Assembly: GCA_017792445.1 (NCBI GenBank)
Contig: CP051232.1
Location: forward strand, 1,798,001-1,862,000
Direction of reading: 5' to 3'
Length of the DNA stretch: 64,000 bases
Source: Maritimibacter sp.
Lineage (GTDB): Bacteria > Pseudomonadota > Alphaproteobacteria > Rhodobacterales > Rhodobacteraceae
Shown: one piece after another, positions 7,288 through 15,691 of the stretch
How positions within the stretch are numbered: the stretch's first letter is position 1
How the letters are laid out: each line of letters opens with the position of its first letter
The notes under the pieces: model-generated
Seen by the model: the letters and a program-made list of their open reading frames with translations, nothing else
Told to the model about the DNA's origin: nothing
The model's database searches: none
Translations under genes and position numbers: made by a program

Positions 7288-9942
7288 TTAGGGTTTGCCC
7301 AGGGCCTTCAGGTCGTAAAGAAGATCCAGCGCCTCGCGGGGCGTGAGCTCGTCGGGATGAATTCCGGCGAGCTTTTCTTCGACTGGCGAAGGGCCTTGTG
7401 GCTTCGGAGCCGGCGGCGGCGGCGCGGCAGAGAACAGCGGCAGATCGTCGAGCAGCATCTTCGATCCGGACTTTCCCTCTCGCGCGCCTTCCTCGAGTTG
7501 CGACAGCACATCGCGCGCGCGGTCGACGACGCTGGTGGGAAGGCCGGCAAGGCGGGCGACCTGTACGCCATAGCTGCGGTCGGCGGCGCCGCGACGGACT
7601 TCGTGCAGGAAGATCACCTCGCCGTCCCATTCCTTGACCGCGACCGTCGCGTTCTCGACGCCGGACAGGCGGTCGGCGAGTTGCGTGAGTTCGTGATAGT
7701 GGGTCGCGAACAGGGCGCGGCAGCGATTCACATCGTGCAGGTGTTCCAGGGTGGCCCACGCGATGGACAGGCCGTCATAAGTGGCGGTGCCGCGCCCGAT
7801 CTCGTCGAGGATCACAAGCGCGCGGTCGTCGGCCTGGTTCAGGATGGCGGCGGTCTCGACCATCTCGACCATGAAAGTGGACCGGCCCCGGGCAAGATCG
7901 TCCGACGCGCCGACGCGGCTGAACAGTTGCGACACAAGGCCGATGTGGGCCGACCGTGCGGGGACATAGCTGCCCATCTGCGCCAGCAGGGCGATCAGCG
8001 CGTTCTGGCGCAGAAAGGTCGACTTACCGGCCATGTTCGGGCCGGTCAGCAACCAGACCGCGCTTTGATCCTCGCCGCCGGACAGGTCGCAGTCGTTGGC
8101 GATGAAGGGCGCGCCGCCCTGCGCGCGCAGGGCGCGTTCCACGACCGGGTGGCGGCCGCCCTCGATGGCGAAGGCGCGGCTGTCGTCGACGGTGGGGCGG
8201 CACCAGTCCTCGGCCCTTGCAAGGTCGGCAAGCGCGGCGGCAAGGTCTATTTCAGAGACAGCGCGCGCAAGGGTGCCGAGGTGGGAGGAGACGTCGAGAA
8301 TGCAGGACCGAAGCCCTTCATAGAGACGTTTTTCAATCTCTCCGGCGCGGCCTGATGCGTTCAGAATCTTGGTTTCCATCTCGCTGAGTTCGACCGTCGT
8401 GAAACGCACGGCGTTGGCGGTGGTCTGGCGATGGATGAACCGTTCCGACAGCGGCGGGTTCAGCATCTTTTCGGCATGGGTCGCGGTGCATTCGATGAAA
8501 TAGCCCAGCACGTTGTTGTGCTTGACCTTCAGCGACGAGATGCCGGTGTCTTTCGCGTAATCCGCCTGCATCGCGGCGATGACGCCGCGCCCTTCGTCGC
8601 GCAGGGTGCGGGCCTCGTCGAGGTCCTCGTCATAGCCTTCCGCGATGAAGCCGCCGTCGCGGACCAGCAGCGGGGGTTCGGCAACCAGCGCCTGATCCAG
8701 CAGGTCGAGCAGTTCGTCATGACCCAGCAGGTCGCCGGACGCGTCGGTCAACAGCGTTGGCAGGTCGTGACCCGCCAGTTTTCCGGCCACCGCGATGGCT
8801 TGTGTCAGCGCATTGCGGATCGCGGCCAGGTCGCGTGGCCCGGCGCGGTCGAGGGCAAGACGCGACAACGCACGGTCGAGGTCCGGGAACTTGCGCAGGT
8901 CGTCGTGCAGGGCGTCGGCAAGCCGGGTGTTGTCGGCAAGCGCGGCGACCGCCTGATGGCGGGCGCGGATCGTGTCGAGCACACGGGACGGGCTGGACAG
9001 GCGCCGTTCCAGAAGGCGCGCGCCGCCCGAGGTCACGGTGCGGTCGATGGCGCTGAGCAGCGAGCCGTCGCGTCCGCCCGACAGGGAATGCGTCAGTTCA
9101 AGGTTGCGGCGCGTGGCGGCGTCGATCTGCACGGACTGGCTGGCGGCCTCGCGGACCGGCGGGCGCAGCAGCGGCAGGTTCCCTTTCTGCGTGATGTCGA
9201 GGTAGTCGACGATGGCGCCCATCGCGGCGGTCTCGGCGCGGGTGAAGCTGCCATACGCGTCAAGCGAGCCGACGCCGAACAACGACAGCAAGCGCTTCTC
9301 GCCCCCCGTGCTGTCGAAACTGGCGCGCGACAGCGGGGTCGAGACGCCGCCGAGGTCCGCGACGAGGCCGGCGAGTTCCAGTTCGGTGGACTCTGACATC
9401 ACCACCTCGCGCGGTGAGATGCGGGCAAGTTCCGGCGACAGGCGCGCGCGCGAACACGGCATGACGCGGAAGGCGCCGGTCGAGATGTCGACCCACGCCA
9501 GCGCGCCTTCGTCGCGAACCTCGGCAAAGGCCGCAAGGAAATTGTGGCGGCGGGCTTCCAGCAGCGACTCTTCGGTCAGGGTGCCGGGGGTGACAAGGCG
9601 CACCACATCGCGCTTTACCACAGATTTAGAGCCGCGTTTCTTCGCCTCGGCCGGGTCTTCCAGCTGTTCGCAGACGGCCACCCGAAAGCCCTTTCGGATC
9701 AGCGTCAGTAGATAGCCTTCGGCCGCGTGGACCGGCACACCGCACATGGGAATGTCGTCGCCCTGATGCTTGCCGCGCTTGGTCAGCGCGATGTCCAGCG
9801 CCGAGGCCGCGTTCGCGGCGTCCTCGAAGAACATCTCGTAAAAGTCACCCATCCGGTAGAACAGCAGCGCATCCGGATACTGGCCCTTGATGTCGAGATA
9901 CTGCGCCATCATCGGCGTCATCGCGGCTGGTGCTGCGGTCAC
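7288..9942 (-). CDS. mutS: MutS, DNA mismatch recognition ATPase
   Basis: This is MutS of about 884 residues. The mismatch-reading domain has GDFYEMF (from FYRMGDFYEMFFED, about residue 32). The C-terminal ATPase carries the Walker A GPNMAGKST, then FMVEMVETAAILN, Walker B LVILDEIGRGTATYDG and the ATHYHEL loop. I chose the GTG at 9942 because GGGGGA sits six bases before it; an ATG seven codons later is the alternative. The open frame continues upstream to 11238, but that part is antisense to maeB and does not look like protein. mutS is divergent from maeB and its stop abuts repeat copy 2. Confidence 0.95.
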   Translation of the reverse strand: MTAAPAAMTPMMAQYLDIKGQYPDALLFYRMGDFYEMFFEDAANAASALDIALTKRGKHQGDDIPMCGVPVHAAEGYLLTLIRKGFRVAVCEQLEDPAEAKKRGSKSVVKRDVVRLVTPGTLTEESLLEARRHNFLAAFAEVRDEGALAWVDISTGAFRVMPCSRARLSPELARISPREVVMSESTELELAGLVADLGGVSTPLSRASFDSTGGEKRLLSLFGVGSLDAYGSFTRAETAAMGAIVDYLDITQKGNLPLLRPPVREAASQSVQIDAATRRNLELTHSLSGGRDGSLLSAIDRTVTSGGARLLERRLSSPSRVLDTIRARHQAVAALADNTRLADALHDDLRKFPDLDRALSRLALDRAGPRDLAAIRNALTQAIAVAGKLAGHDLPTLLTDASGDLLGHDELLDLLDQALVAEPPLLVRDGGFIAEGYDEDLDEARTLRDEGRGVIAAMQADYAKDTGISSLKVKHNNVLGYFIECTATHAEKMLNPPLSERFIHRQTTANAVRFTTVELSEMETKILNASGRAGEIEKRLYEGLRSCILDVSSHLGTLARAVSEIDLAAALADLARAEDWCRPTVDDSRAFAIEGGRHPVVERALRAQGGAPFIANDCDLSGGEDQSAVWLLTGPNMAGKSTFLRQNALIALLAQMGSYVPARSAHIGLVSQLFSRVGASDDLARGRSTFMVEMVETAAILNQADDRALVILDEIGRGTATYDGLSIAWATLEHLHDVNRCRALFATHYHELTQLADRLSGVENATVAVKEWDGEVIFLHEVRRGAADRSYGVQVARLAGLPTSVVDRARDVLSQLEEGAREGKSGSKMLLDDLPLFSAAPPPPAPKPQGPSPVEEKLAGIHPDELTPREALDLLYDLKALGKP

Positions 9943-10068
9943 GTCTGTCCCCCGGGTCGAGCTTTGGCGGACCTTACAAACAGGCCCCGGCAGCCGCAAT
10001 TCGATCTTCTGTTGAGTGGCGCGGTGTAGGGCGCTAACACGAAGGTCCGCAGATGGAGGAGATGCCCG

Positions 10069-12324
10069 ATGGCGATGCAGAAGCATACGCGGCAGGATGC
10101 GCTTACGTTTCACCTTGAGCCCACGCCGGGCAAGCTGGCGATCCATGCCACGGTGCCGATGGCCACCCAGCGCGACCTGTCGCTGGCGTATTCGCCGGGC
10201 GTTGCCGTTCCCTGCGAAGTGATCGCCGAGGATCCGGGCACCGCCTATGAATACACCGCCAAGGGCAACATGGTCGCCGTGATCTCGAACGGGACGGCGG
10301 TTCTGGGGCTGGGCAACCTTGGCGCGCTGGCGTCGAAGCCGGTGATGGAAGGCAAGGCGGTGCTGTTCAAGCGTTTCGCCGACGTGAACTCGATCGACAT
10401 CGAGCTGGACACCGAGGACGTCGACGCCTTCTGCAACGCGGTGAAGCTGATGGCGCCGACTTTCGGGGGCATCAACCTCGAGGACATCAAGGCGCCCGAG
10501 TGTTTCATCATCGAGCAGCGGTTGAAGGAGGAATGCGATATCCCCGTGTTCCACGACGACCAGCACGGCACGGCGGTGATCTGCGCGGCGGGTCTGATCA
10601 ACGCGCTGCATCTCAGCGGCAAGAAGATCGAAGACGTGAAGATCGTGCTGAACGGCGCCGGTGCGGCGGGGATCGCCTGTCTTGAGCTGTTGAAAAGCAT
10701 GGGCGCGCGGCACGAGAATTGCGTGATGTGCGACACCAAGGGCGTCATCTACCAAGGCCGGACCGAGGGGATGAACCAGTGGAAGTCGGCGCATGCGGTC
10801 GCCACCAAGCTGCGCACGCTGGAAGAGGCGATGGTGGGGGCGGACGTGTTCCTTGGCGTCTCTGCCAAAGGCGCGGTGACTCAGGAGATGGTGCAGGGGA
10901 TGGCGGACAAGCCGGTCATCTTCGCGATGGCCAACCCCGACCCCGAGATCACGCCGGAAGAGGCGCACGAGGTGCGGCCCGATGCCATCGTCGCGACCGG
11001 GCGGTCGGACTATCCGAACCAGGTGAACAACGTGCTGGGCTTCCCGTACCTGTTCCGCGGTGCGCTGGACGTCCATGCCCGCGCGATCAACGACGAGATG
11101 AAGATCGCCTGCGCGCAGGCTTTGGCCGAACTGGCACGGATGGAGGTCCCGGACGAGGTGGCGCTGGCCTACGGGCGGCGGCTGAACTTCGGGCGAGACT
11201 ATATCATCCCGACGCCGTTCGATCCGCGCCTGATCCACGTGGTGCCGCCGGCGGTGGCCGAAGCCGGGATGAAGACCGGCGTGGCGCGGAAAGAGATCGC
11301 GGATCTCGAAGCCTACCGGCAGACCTTGCTGGAACGGATGGATCCGACCGCTTCGATCCTGAACGGCATCAACACCCGCGCCCGCGCGGCGCAGGCGACG
11401 ATGGTGTTTGCCGAGGGCGACGACCCGCGCGTGCTGCGCGCCGCCGTCGCCTATCAGCGGAACGGCTTTGGCCGGGCGCTGGTGGTCGGGCGCGAATCCG
11501 ACGTGAAAGAGAAGCTAGAGGCCGAGGGGCTGGGCGACGCGGTGCGTGAAATCCGCGTGGTCAACGCGGCGAACACCCAGCATCTCGAGGCATACAAGGA
11601 ATTCCTGTACAAGCGGCTTCAGCGCAAGGGCATGGACCAGCAGGATATTCACCGGCTCGCCGCGCGCGACCGGCACGTGTTCGCCTCGCTCATGGTGGCG
11701 CATGGCCACGCCGACGGGATGATCACCGGGGCGACGCGGAAGTCTGCGCATGTGTTGCAGCTGATCAACCACGTGTTCGACGTGTCCGACAGCGACGACG
11801 CGGTTGGCGTCACGGCTCTTTTGCATCGCGGGCGGATCGTGTTCATCGCGGATACGCTGGTGCATGAATGGCCGGACGAGGAAGATCTTGCCACCATCGC
11901 CGAACGCGCCGCCGCCGTTGCGCGGGGGCTGGGGCTGGAACCGCGGGTTGCCTTCGTCAGCTTCTCGACCTTCGGTTATCCGGTGTCCGAGCGGGCCGAG
12001 AAGATGCACATCGCCGCCGAGGTTCTGGATCGCCGTGGCGTGGATTTTGAGTACGAGGGCGAGATGACCGTCGACGTGGCTTTGAACACCCGCGCGCAGG
12101 CGAATTATCCGTTCCAGCGGCTGACCGGTCCGGCGAACATCCTTGTCGTTCCGGCGCGGCACTCGGCTTCGATCTCTGTGAAACTGATGCAGGAAATGGC
12201 GGGCGCCACCGTGATCGGGCCGATCCTTGCGGGTGTCGGGCGGCCGATCCAGATCTGCCAGACGCAGTCTACGGTGAACGACATCCTGAACATGGCAATC
12301 TTTGCGGCCGCAGAGGTCGGGTAG
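10069..12324 (+). CDS. maeB: NADP-type malic enzyme with C-terminal phosphotransacetylase-like domain
   Basis: This 751-residue enzyme oxidatively decarboxylates malate to pyruvate and makes NADPH. The malic domain has YSPGVAVPC (about residue 45), the catalytic lysine region around ASKPVMEGKAVLFK, the metal site FHDDQHGTAV (about residue 162) and the nucleotide fold LNGAGAAGIACLE. From about residue 425 a domain of the phosphate acetyl/butyryl transferase type follows (MVFAEGDDPRVLRAA, ending near LSQ-like ICQTQSTVNDIL). In this family that domain is regulatory and not an active transacetylase. The ATG has GGAGG upstream. It is divergent from mutS and is followed by a stem-loop. Confidence 0.94.
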   Translation: MAMQKHTRQDALTFHLEPTPGKLAIHATVPMATQRDLSLAYSPGVAVPCEVIAEDPGTAYEYTAKGNMVAVISNGTAVLGLGNLGALASKPVMEGKAVLFKRFADVNSIDIELDTEDVDAFCNAVKLMAPTFGGINLEDIKAPECFIIEQRLKEECDIPVFHDDQHGTAVICAAGLINALHLSGKKIEDVKIVLNGAGAAGIACLELLKSMGARHENCVMCDTKGVIYQGRTEGMNQWKSAHAVATKLRTLEEAMVGADVFLGVSAKGAVTQEMVQGMADKPVIFAMANPDPEITPEEAHEVRPDAIVATGRSDYPNQVNNVLGFPYLFRGALDVHARAINDEMKIACAQALAELARMEVPDEVALAYGRRLNFGRDYIIPTPFDPRLIHVVPPAVAEAGMKTGVARKEIADLEAYRQTLLERMDPTASILNGINTRARAAQATMVFAEGDDPRVLRAAVAYQRNGFGRALVVGRESDVKEKLEAEGLGDAVREIRVVNAANTQHLEAYKEFLYKRLQRKGMDQQDIHRLAARDRHVFASLMVAHGHADGMITGATRKSAHVLQLINHVFDVSDSDDAVGVTALLHRGRIVFIADTLVHEWPDEEDLATIAERAAAVARGLGLEPRVAFVSFSTFGYPVSERAEKMHIAAEVLDRRGVDFEYEGEMTVDVALNTRAQANYPFQRLTGPANILVVPARHSASISVKLMQEMAGATVIGPILAGVGRPIQICQTQSTVNDILNMAIFAAAEVG

Positions 12325-12338
12325 GTCTTGGCCTTCTC

Positions 12339-12363
12339 CCGGCGCGGGCCTAGCCTGCGCCGG
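12339..12363 (+). promoter_or_regulatory. GC-rich stem-loop between maeB and the aminotransferase
   Basis: CCGGCGCGGGC (12339-12349) pairs with GCCTGCGCCGG (12353-12363) with one mismatch and a three-base CTA loop. It lies 14 bases after the maeB stop and directly before the AAGGAGA ribosome site of the next gene. There is no T-run, so it is not a classic terminator; it may stabilise or attenuate the message. Confidence 0.55.
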
Positions 12364-12375
12364 AAGGAGACGCCG

Positions 12376-13284
12376 ATGACCGAACACGTGACGACGCACC
12401 AGGCCGAGGAAGACGCCCGGAACGAACAGATCCTGATCTGGCTGAACGGTCGCCCGGTGCCCAAGGCCGAGGCGGTCGTCAGCGTGTACGACAGCGGCTT
12501 CATGCTGGGCGACGGCGTGTGGGAAGGGCTGCGGCTGTATGACGGCTGCTGGGCGTTTCTGGACGACCATCTAGACCGGCTGTTCGAAGCCGCGAAAGCG
12601 ATCGACCTTGACATTGGGCTGGACCGGGAAGGCGTCAAAAACGCCTTGTCCGAGACGCAAAAGACCAACGGCATGACCACTGACGCCCATGCCCGGTTGA
12701 TGGTGACGCGCGGACCGAAGGTGCGCCCGTTCCAGCACCCGTCGCTGTCTCAAACCGGGCCGACTGTCGCGATCATCATGGAACATTCCAAACCGTCGAT
12801 CCCGCGCCCGATCCGTCTTGCCACGGTGCCGCACATCCGGGGCCTGCCGATGACCCAGGATCCGAAGCTGAACTCGCATTCCAAGCTGAACTGCATCCTT
12901 GCCTGCATCGCCGCCGAGAAGGCGGGCGCGGATGAGGGGCTGATGCTGGACGTGAATGGCTTCGTGAATACGACCAACGCCTGCAACTTCTTCATCGTGC
13001 GAAAGGGCGAGGTTTGGACCTCGACCGGCGATTACTGCATGAACGGGATCACGCGGCAGAAGGTCATCGACCTGTGCCGCGACAACGGCATCCCGGTGTT
13101 CGAGCGGAACTATTCGCTGGTGGATACCTACGGCGCGGACGAGGCGTTTCTGACAGGCACCTTCGGCGCCCAGACCCCGGTGGGCGAGATCGATGGACGA
13201 ACGATCGGCACCGGGCAGATGGGTCCGATGACCGAACGGCTTCGGGGTCTTTACAAGGATCTGGTCGCAAGGGAGTGCGCCTGA
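12376..13284 (+). CDS. Class IV PLP-dependent aminotransferase, branched-chain/D-amino acid type, substrate unknown
   Basis: This 302-residue protein has the fold-type IV aminotransferase layout: IWLNGRPVPKAEAVVSVYDSG at the start, GDGVWEGLRLYDG around residues 45-57, and LNSHSKLNC with the probable PLP lysine K170. Where IlvE-type enzymes have an EG(S/T)xxN segment supplying a glutamate to the PLP ring nitrogen, this protein reads GFVNTTNACNFF, with threonine (T200) at that place by my alignment. The start is the ATG after AAGGAGA. The stop overlaps the next start by one base (TGATG), so it is coupled to a sulfotransferase. I infer that both act on one amine- or alcohol-bearing substrate; the substrate is unknown. 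Confidence 0.85.
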   Translation: MTEHVTTHQAEEDARNEQILIWLNGRPVPKAEAVVSVYDSGFMLGDGVWEGLRLYDGCWAFLDDHLDRLFEAAKAIDLDIGLDREGVKNALSETQKTNGMTTDAHARLMVTRGPKVRPFQHPSLSQTGPTVAIIMEHSKPSIPRPIRLATVPHIRGLPMTQDPKLNSHSKLNCILACIAAEKAGADEGLMLDVNGFVNTTNACNFFIVRKGEVWTSTGDYCMNGITRQKVIDLCRDNGIPVFERNYSLVDTYGADEAFLTGTFGAQTPVGEIDGRTIGTGQMGPMTERLRGLYKDLVARECA

Positions 13285-14012
13285 TGCATATCGCCATGTG
13301 GTCCGGACCGCGTAACCTTTCGACCGCGATGATGTACGCTTTCGGCCAGCGTAGTGACTGTTTCGTGTGGGACGAGCCGTTCTATTCGGCCTACCTCACA
13401 CAGACTGGCATCGTTCACCCGATGGGAGAAAAGGTGATCGCGGCCGGAGAGCCGGACCCGGACAAGGTGATCGCGCGGCTGAGTGGTCCGGTGCCCGGCG
13501 GCAAGGCGCATTTCTATCAGAAGCACATGACGCAGCACATGCTGCCCGGCATCGACAGGGACTGGCTGCGCGACGTGACCAACGTGTTCCTGATCCGCCA
13601 TCCCGCGCGGGTGGTGGCCAGCTTCAGCGCCAAGCTGGAAGACCTGACGCTGGACGAGATCGGCTTTCGCCAGCAGTTCGAACTGTACGAACTCGCGAAG
13701 TCCTTCGGTCAGACGCCCGTCGTGATCGACAGCCACGATATCCGCGACAACCCGGAAGCCGCGTTGCGCGGGCTGTGCATGGCGCTGGGCCTTGAGTTCG
13801 ATCCGGCGATGTTGTCGTGGCCCGAAGGCGGGCGTGCCGAGGACGGCGTGTGGGCGCCGGTCTGGTACGGCGCGGTGCATGCGTCAACGGGGTTCGCCGG
13901 GGCAGAAGGCCCGCTGCCCGCCCTTCCGGCGAAATACGCCGGGATCGTCGAAGAGGCGATGGTCTGGTACGAACCGATGCGGGCGGTTTCACACGAATTC
14001 GTGAACACCTGA
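13284..14012 (+). CDS. Sulfotransferase-family protein coupled to aminotransferase
   Basis: This 242-residue protein starts MHIAMWSGPRNLSTAMMYAF, a P-loop of the PAPS-binding type (5'-phosphosulfate loop WSGPRNLSTA). It later has VFLIRHPARVVASFSAK, matching the 3'-phosphate-binding segment of sulfotransferases (RxPxxVxxSF). It would move sulfate from PAPS to a hydroxyl or amine, but the acceptor is unknown. It has no signal peptide, so it should be cytoplasmic. The ATG overlaps the aminotransferase stop by one base. I cannot exclude that it acts as a kinase-like P-loop enzyme. Confidence 0.8.
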   Translation: MHIAMWSGPRNLSTAMMYAFGQRSDCFVWDEPFYSAYLTQTGIVHPMGEKVIAAGEPDPDKVIARLSGPVPGGKAHFYQKHMTQHMLPGIDRDWLRDVTNVFLIRHPARVVASFSAKLEDLTLDEIGFRQQFELYELAKSFGQTPVVIDSHDIRDNPEAALRGLCMALGLEFDPAMLSWPEGGRAEDGVWAPVWYGAVHASTGFAGAEGPLPALPAKYAGIVEEAMVWYEPMRAVSHEFVNT

Positions 14013-14045
14013 AACCCCTGCCGCTTTCCTGCGTGTCTCAAGACA

Positions 14046-14061
14046 ACGGGGATCACCCCGT
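14046..14061 (+). promoter_or_regulatory. Small inverted repeat before the secreted-protein gene
   Basis: ACGGGG-ATCA-CCCCGT is a perfect six-base-arm hairpin 28 bases upstream of the next ATG. It has no T-run. It could be a leader hairpin or an operator. Confidence 0.3.
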
Positions 14062-14089
14062 GTACCTAGTAACCAGGGAGAGATTGATT

Positions 14090-14503
14090 ATGAAACGCCT
14101 TATCGCATCCACGCTTGGACTGAGCCTCATTGCCGGGGCCGCGCTGGCCGCTTCGCACGCCGCGCCGATGGTCGAAGGTATGGATCAGGACGTGTCGGGC
14201 GGCACCGTGACCGCGTCGAAGATCGTCGCACCGGCAAATGGCTGGCTGGTCGTGCACCGCACCGACGCCGAGATGAAGCCGGGCCCCGTCGTCGGCCATG
14301 CGCCGCTGAAGATGGGCGAAAACACCGACATCGCCGCGATCCTTACGGAACCGGTCGAGTCGGGTGAAATGCTGATGCTGATGCTTCACGGCGAAGATGG
14401 CGGCATGCAGACCGGCATCTTCGAGTACACGCTGGGCGCCAAGGAAGACGGACCTGTCCGGATGGATGGCGATCTTGTCATGACGGTTATCACCGCGGAG
14501 TAA
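14090..14503 (+). CDS. Small secreted protein, DUF7282-like
   Basis: This 137-residue protein has a clear Sec signal peptide (MKRLIASTLGLSLIAGAALA, cleavage after ALA or ASHA). The mature part has GGTVTASKIVAPANGWLVVH, then two more beta-strand-rich blocks (NTDIAAILTEPVESGEMLMLML and an acidic end DLVMTVITAE). The pattern resembles DUF7282, a beta-sandwich domain found in exported proteins; no enzyme motif is visible. The ATG is preceded by GGGAG. It is followed by a strong hairpin terminator, so it may be its own transcription unit. The function is unknown. Confidence 0.75.
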   Translation: MKRLIASTLGLSLIAGAALAASHAAPMVEGMDQDVSGGTVTASKIVAPANGWLVVHRTDAEMKPGPVVGHAPLKMGENTDIAAILTEPVESGEMLMLMLHGEDGGMQTGIFEYTLGAKEDGPVRMDGDLVMTVITAE

Positions 14504-14526
14504 GTCCCTTCACCGCGGTATTTCGG

Positions 14527-14560
14527 CCCGGCTGTCTTCGGACGGCCGGGTCTATTTTTT
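14527..14560 (+). terminator. Rho-independent terminator after the secreted-protein gene
   Basis: CCCGGCTGTC-TTCG-GACGGCCGGG (one mismatch, UUCG tetraloop) is followed by TCTATTTTTT. The T-run overlaps the last codons and TAG stop (14552-14554) of the convergent glycosyltransferase, so the terminator and the coding end share bases. Confidence 0.88.
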
Positions 14561-15661
14561 GGCGGTTGGCCCGAACGTGTCTTCCCAGAACCGCGCGGCA
14601 TCCTCGTCCTTTTGCAGCGGCTCGTCAGGACGGAACCGGGTGGCGTTCTTCCAGCCGGTCGTGATGCCAAGACAGTGGTAGAACTTCGTCTGTTTCAGTC
14701 TCTGAAAAGGGCGAAGCAGGTTGTTTTCAAGGTTGTGGCACCGCCATTGCATCTTTCCAAGCGGACCGGTGGGAACGATACACCAATCGTCCGGCGCGTC
14801 CTTGGGCGGGGTGGTAGACCATGCGTGATCCGTAAACCGGAAGGGCGGTTCGGCATGCGGGTCGGGATAGCGGTTCAGGCCACCGAACGTCACGAACCCG
14901 AACCGGCTGGCGCGTGCCCGGTCGAAGATGCTTGTCCCATCGGGCACAAGGATCTCGTCGACATCCATGCACAGCGCGCCGCCTGCCCGTTGCAGGAACA
15001 TCAACCGTGCAAGGTTGTAGGCGGCGGTCTGAAGATACAGCTCGATGTTGCGGGGCCGCCGGTTCAGCGGACCGAACGGGTAGGGCATCGAAACCAGCGC
15101 GACCTTTTTCAGTCCGACGTCGCTTATTGCCTTGCGCAGATCATCCACGCTGTGACGCGTGGACCCGTTGTCGATGAACACCAGCCCCTCGACCCCCTGC
15201 GTCGCCACGTGAAACCGTAGGTGGTCGGCGATCCAGTTCAGGTCGTCGTTCTTCGACAGGATCAGCTCGCAATCCAGCCCTTCTAGGAAATCGAGCCGCG
15301 CGTCGCGGATCGGGGTTTCCGCCGTCTGACCATCGGGAAAGTCCAGTGTCAGAGTCGGTCCGACAGGCACATTGGCAAAGCGCAGGATCGAGTGGCGGTA
15401 GAAGTTACGGACCTTGGGCCGCCCGATATCCCTGCCATCGACCGAGAACCGCGTGCGGTTCACCAGTCTGCCGAAGTTCAGCAGCCGCGGCGCGACGATG
15501 TGCAGGACCGTGCCTTGCCGGATCACCTCGTAGAACAGGGTGTCGAAGTCGTACTTCGCCTCCGACCCGTCGCCCATGCCGCGCTTTGAAACGGCACGGT
15601 CGCGCCGGAACCCCTCCGGCGCGACCGTTCGTGTCACGTCATGCAGCAGAAACTCGGTCAT
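14552..15661 (-). CDS. Glycosyltransferase, GT2/GT92-like
   Basis: This 369-residue protein has ILSKNDDLNWIADHLRFH around residue 135, then GLVFIDNGSTRHS (the GT-A acceptor-strand turn) and GALCMDVDEILVPDG, where DVDE is the metal-binding acidic motif typical of GT92 and related families. The end has MQWRCHNLENN and a terminal lysine pair. It probably moves a sugar to a surface glycan; donor and acceptor are not predictable. AAGGAG precedes the ATG. It lies 30 bases upstream of the argG stop on the same strand, so it follows argG in transcription order only if it is read in reverse: argG is downstream of nothing here and this gene is downstream of argG. Confidence 0.72.
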   Translation of the reverse strand: MTEFLLHDVTRTVAPEGFRRDRAVSKRGMGDGSEAKYDFDTLFYEVIRQGTVLHIVAPRLLNFGRLVNRTRFSVDGRDIGRPKVRNFYRHSILRFANVPVGPTLTLDFPDGQTAETPIRDARLDFLEGLDCELILSKNDDLNWIADHLRFHVATQGVEGLVFIDNGSTRHSVDDLRKAISDVGLKKVALVSMPYPFGPLNRRPRNIELYLQTAAYNLARLMFLQRAGGALCMDVDEILVPDGTSIFDRARASRFGFVTFGGLNRYPDPHAEPPFRFTDHAWSTTPPKDAPDDWCIVPTGPLGKMQWRCHNLENNLLRPFQRLKQTKFYHCLGITTGWKNATRFRPDEPLQKDEDAARFWEDTFGPTAKK

Positions 15662-15691
15662 CCGGGATACTCCTTTCCGACCGGTCCGTGC

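Noticed and set aside
1-7300. Chromosome replication origin near mnmG-rsmG-parA-parB
   Set aside because: The gene order and parS suggest the origin is not far, but I saw no cluster of DnaA boxes or AT-rich unwinding region in the window.
9943-11238. N-terminal extension of mutS
   Set aside because: The frame stays open but is antisense to maeB, has no MutS homology and lies upstream of a GTG with a good ribosome site.
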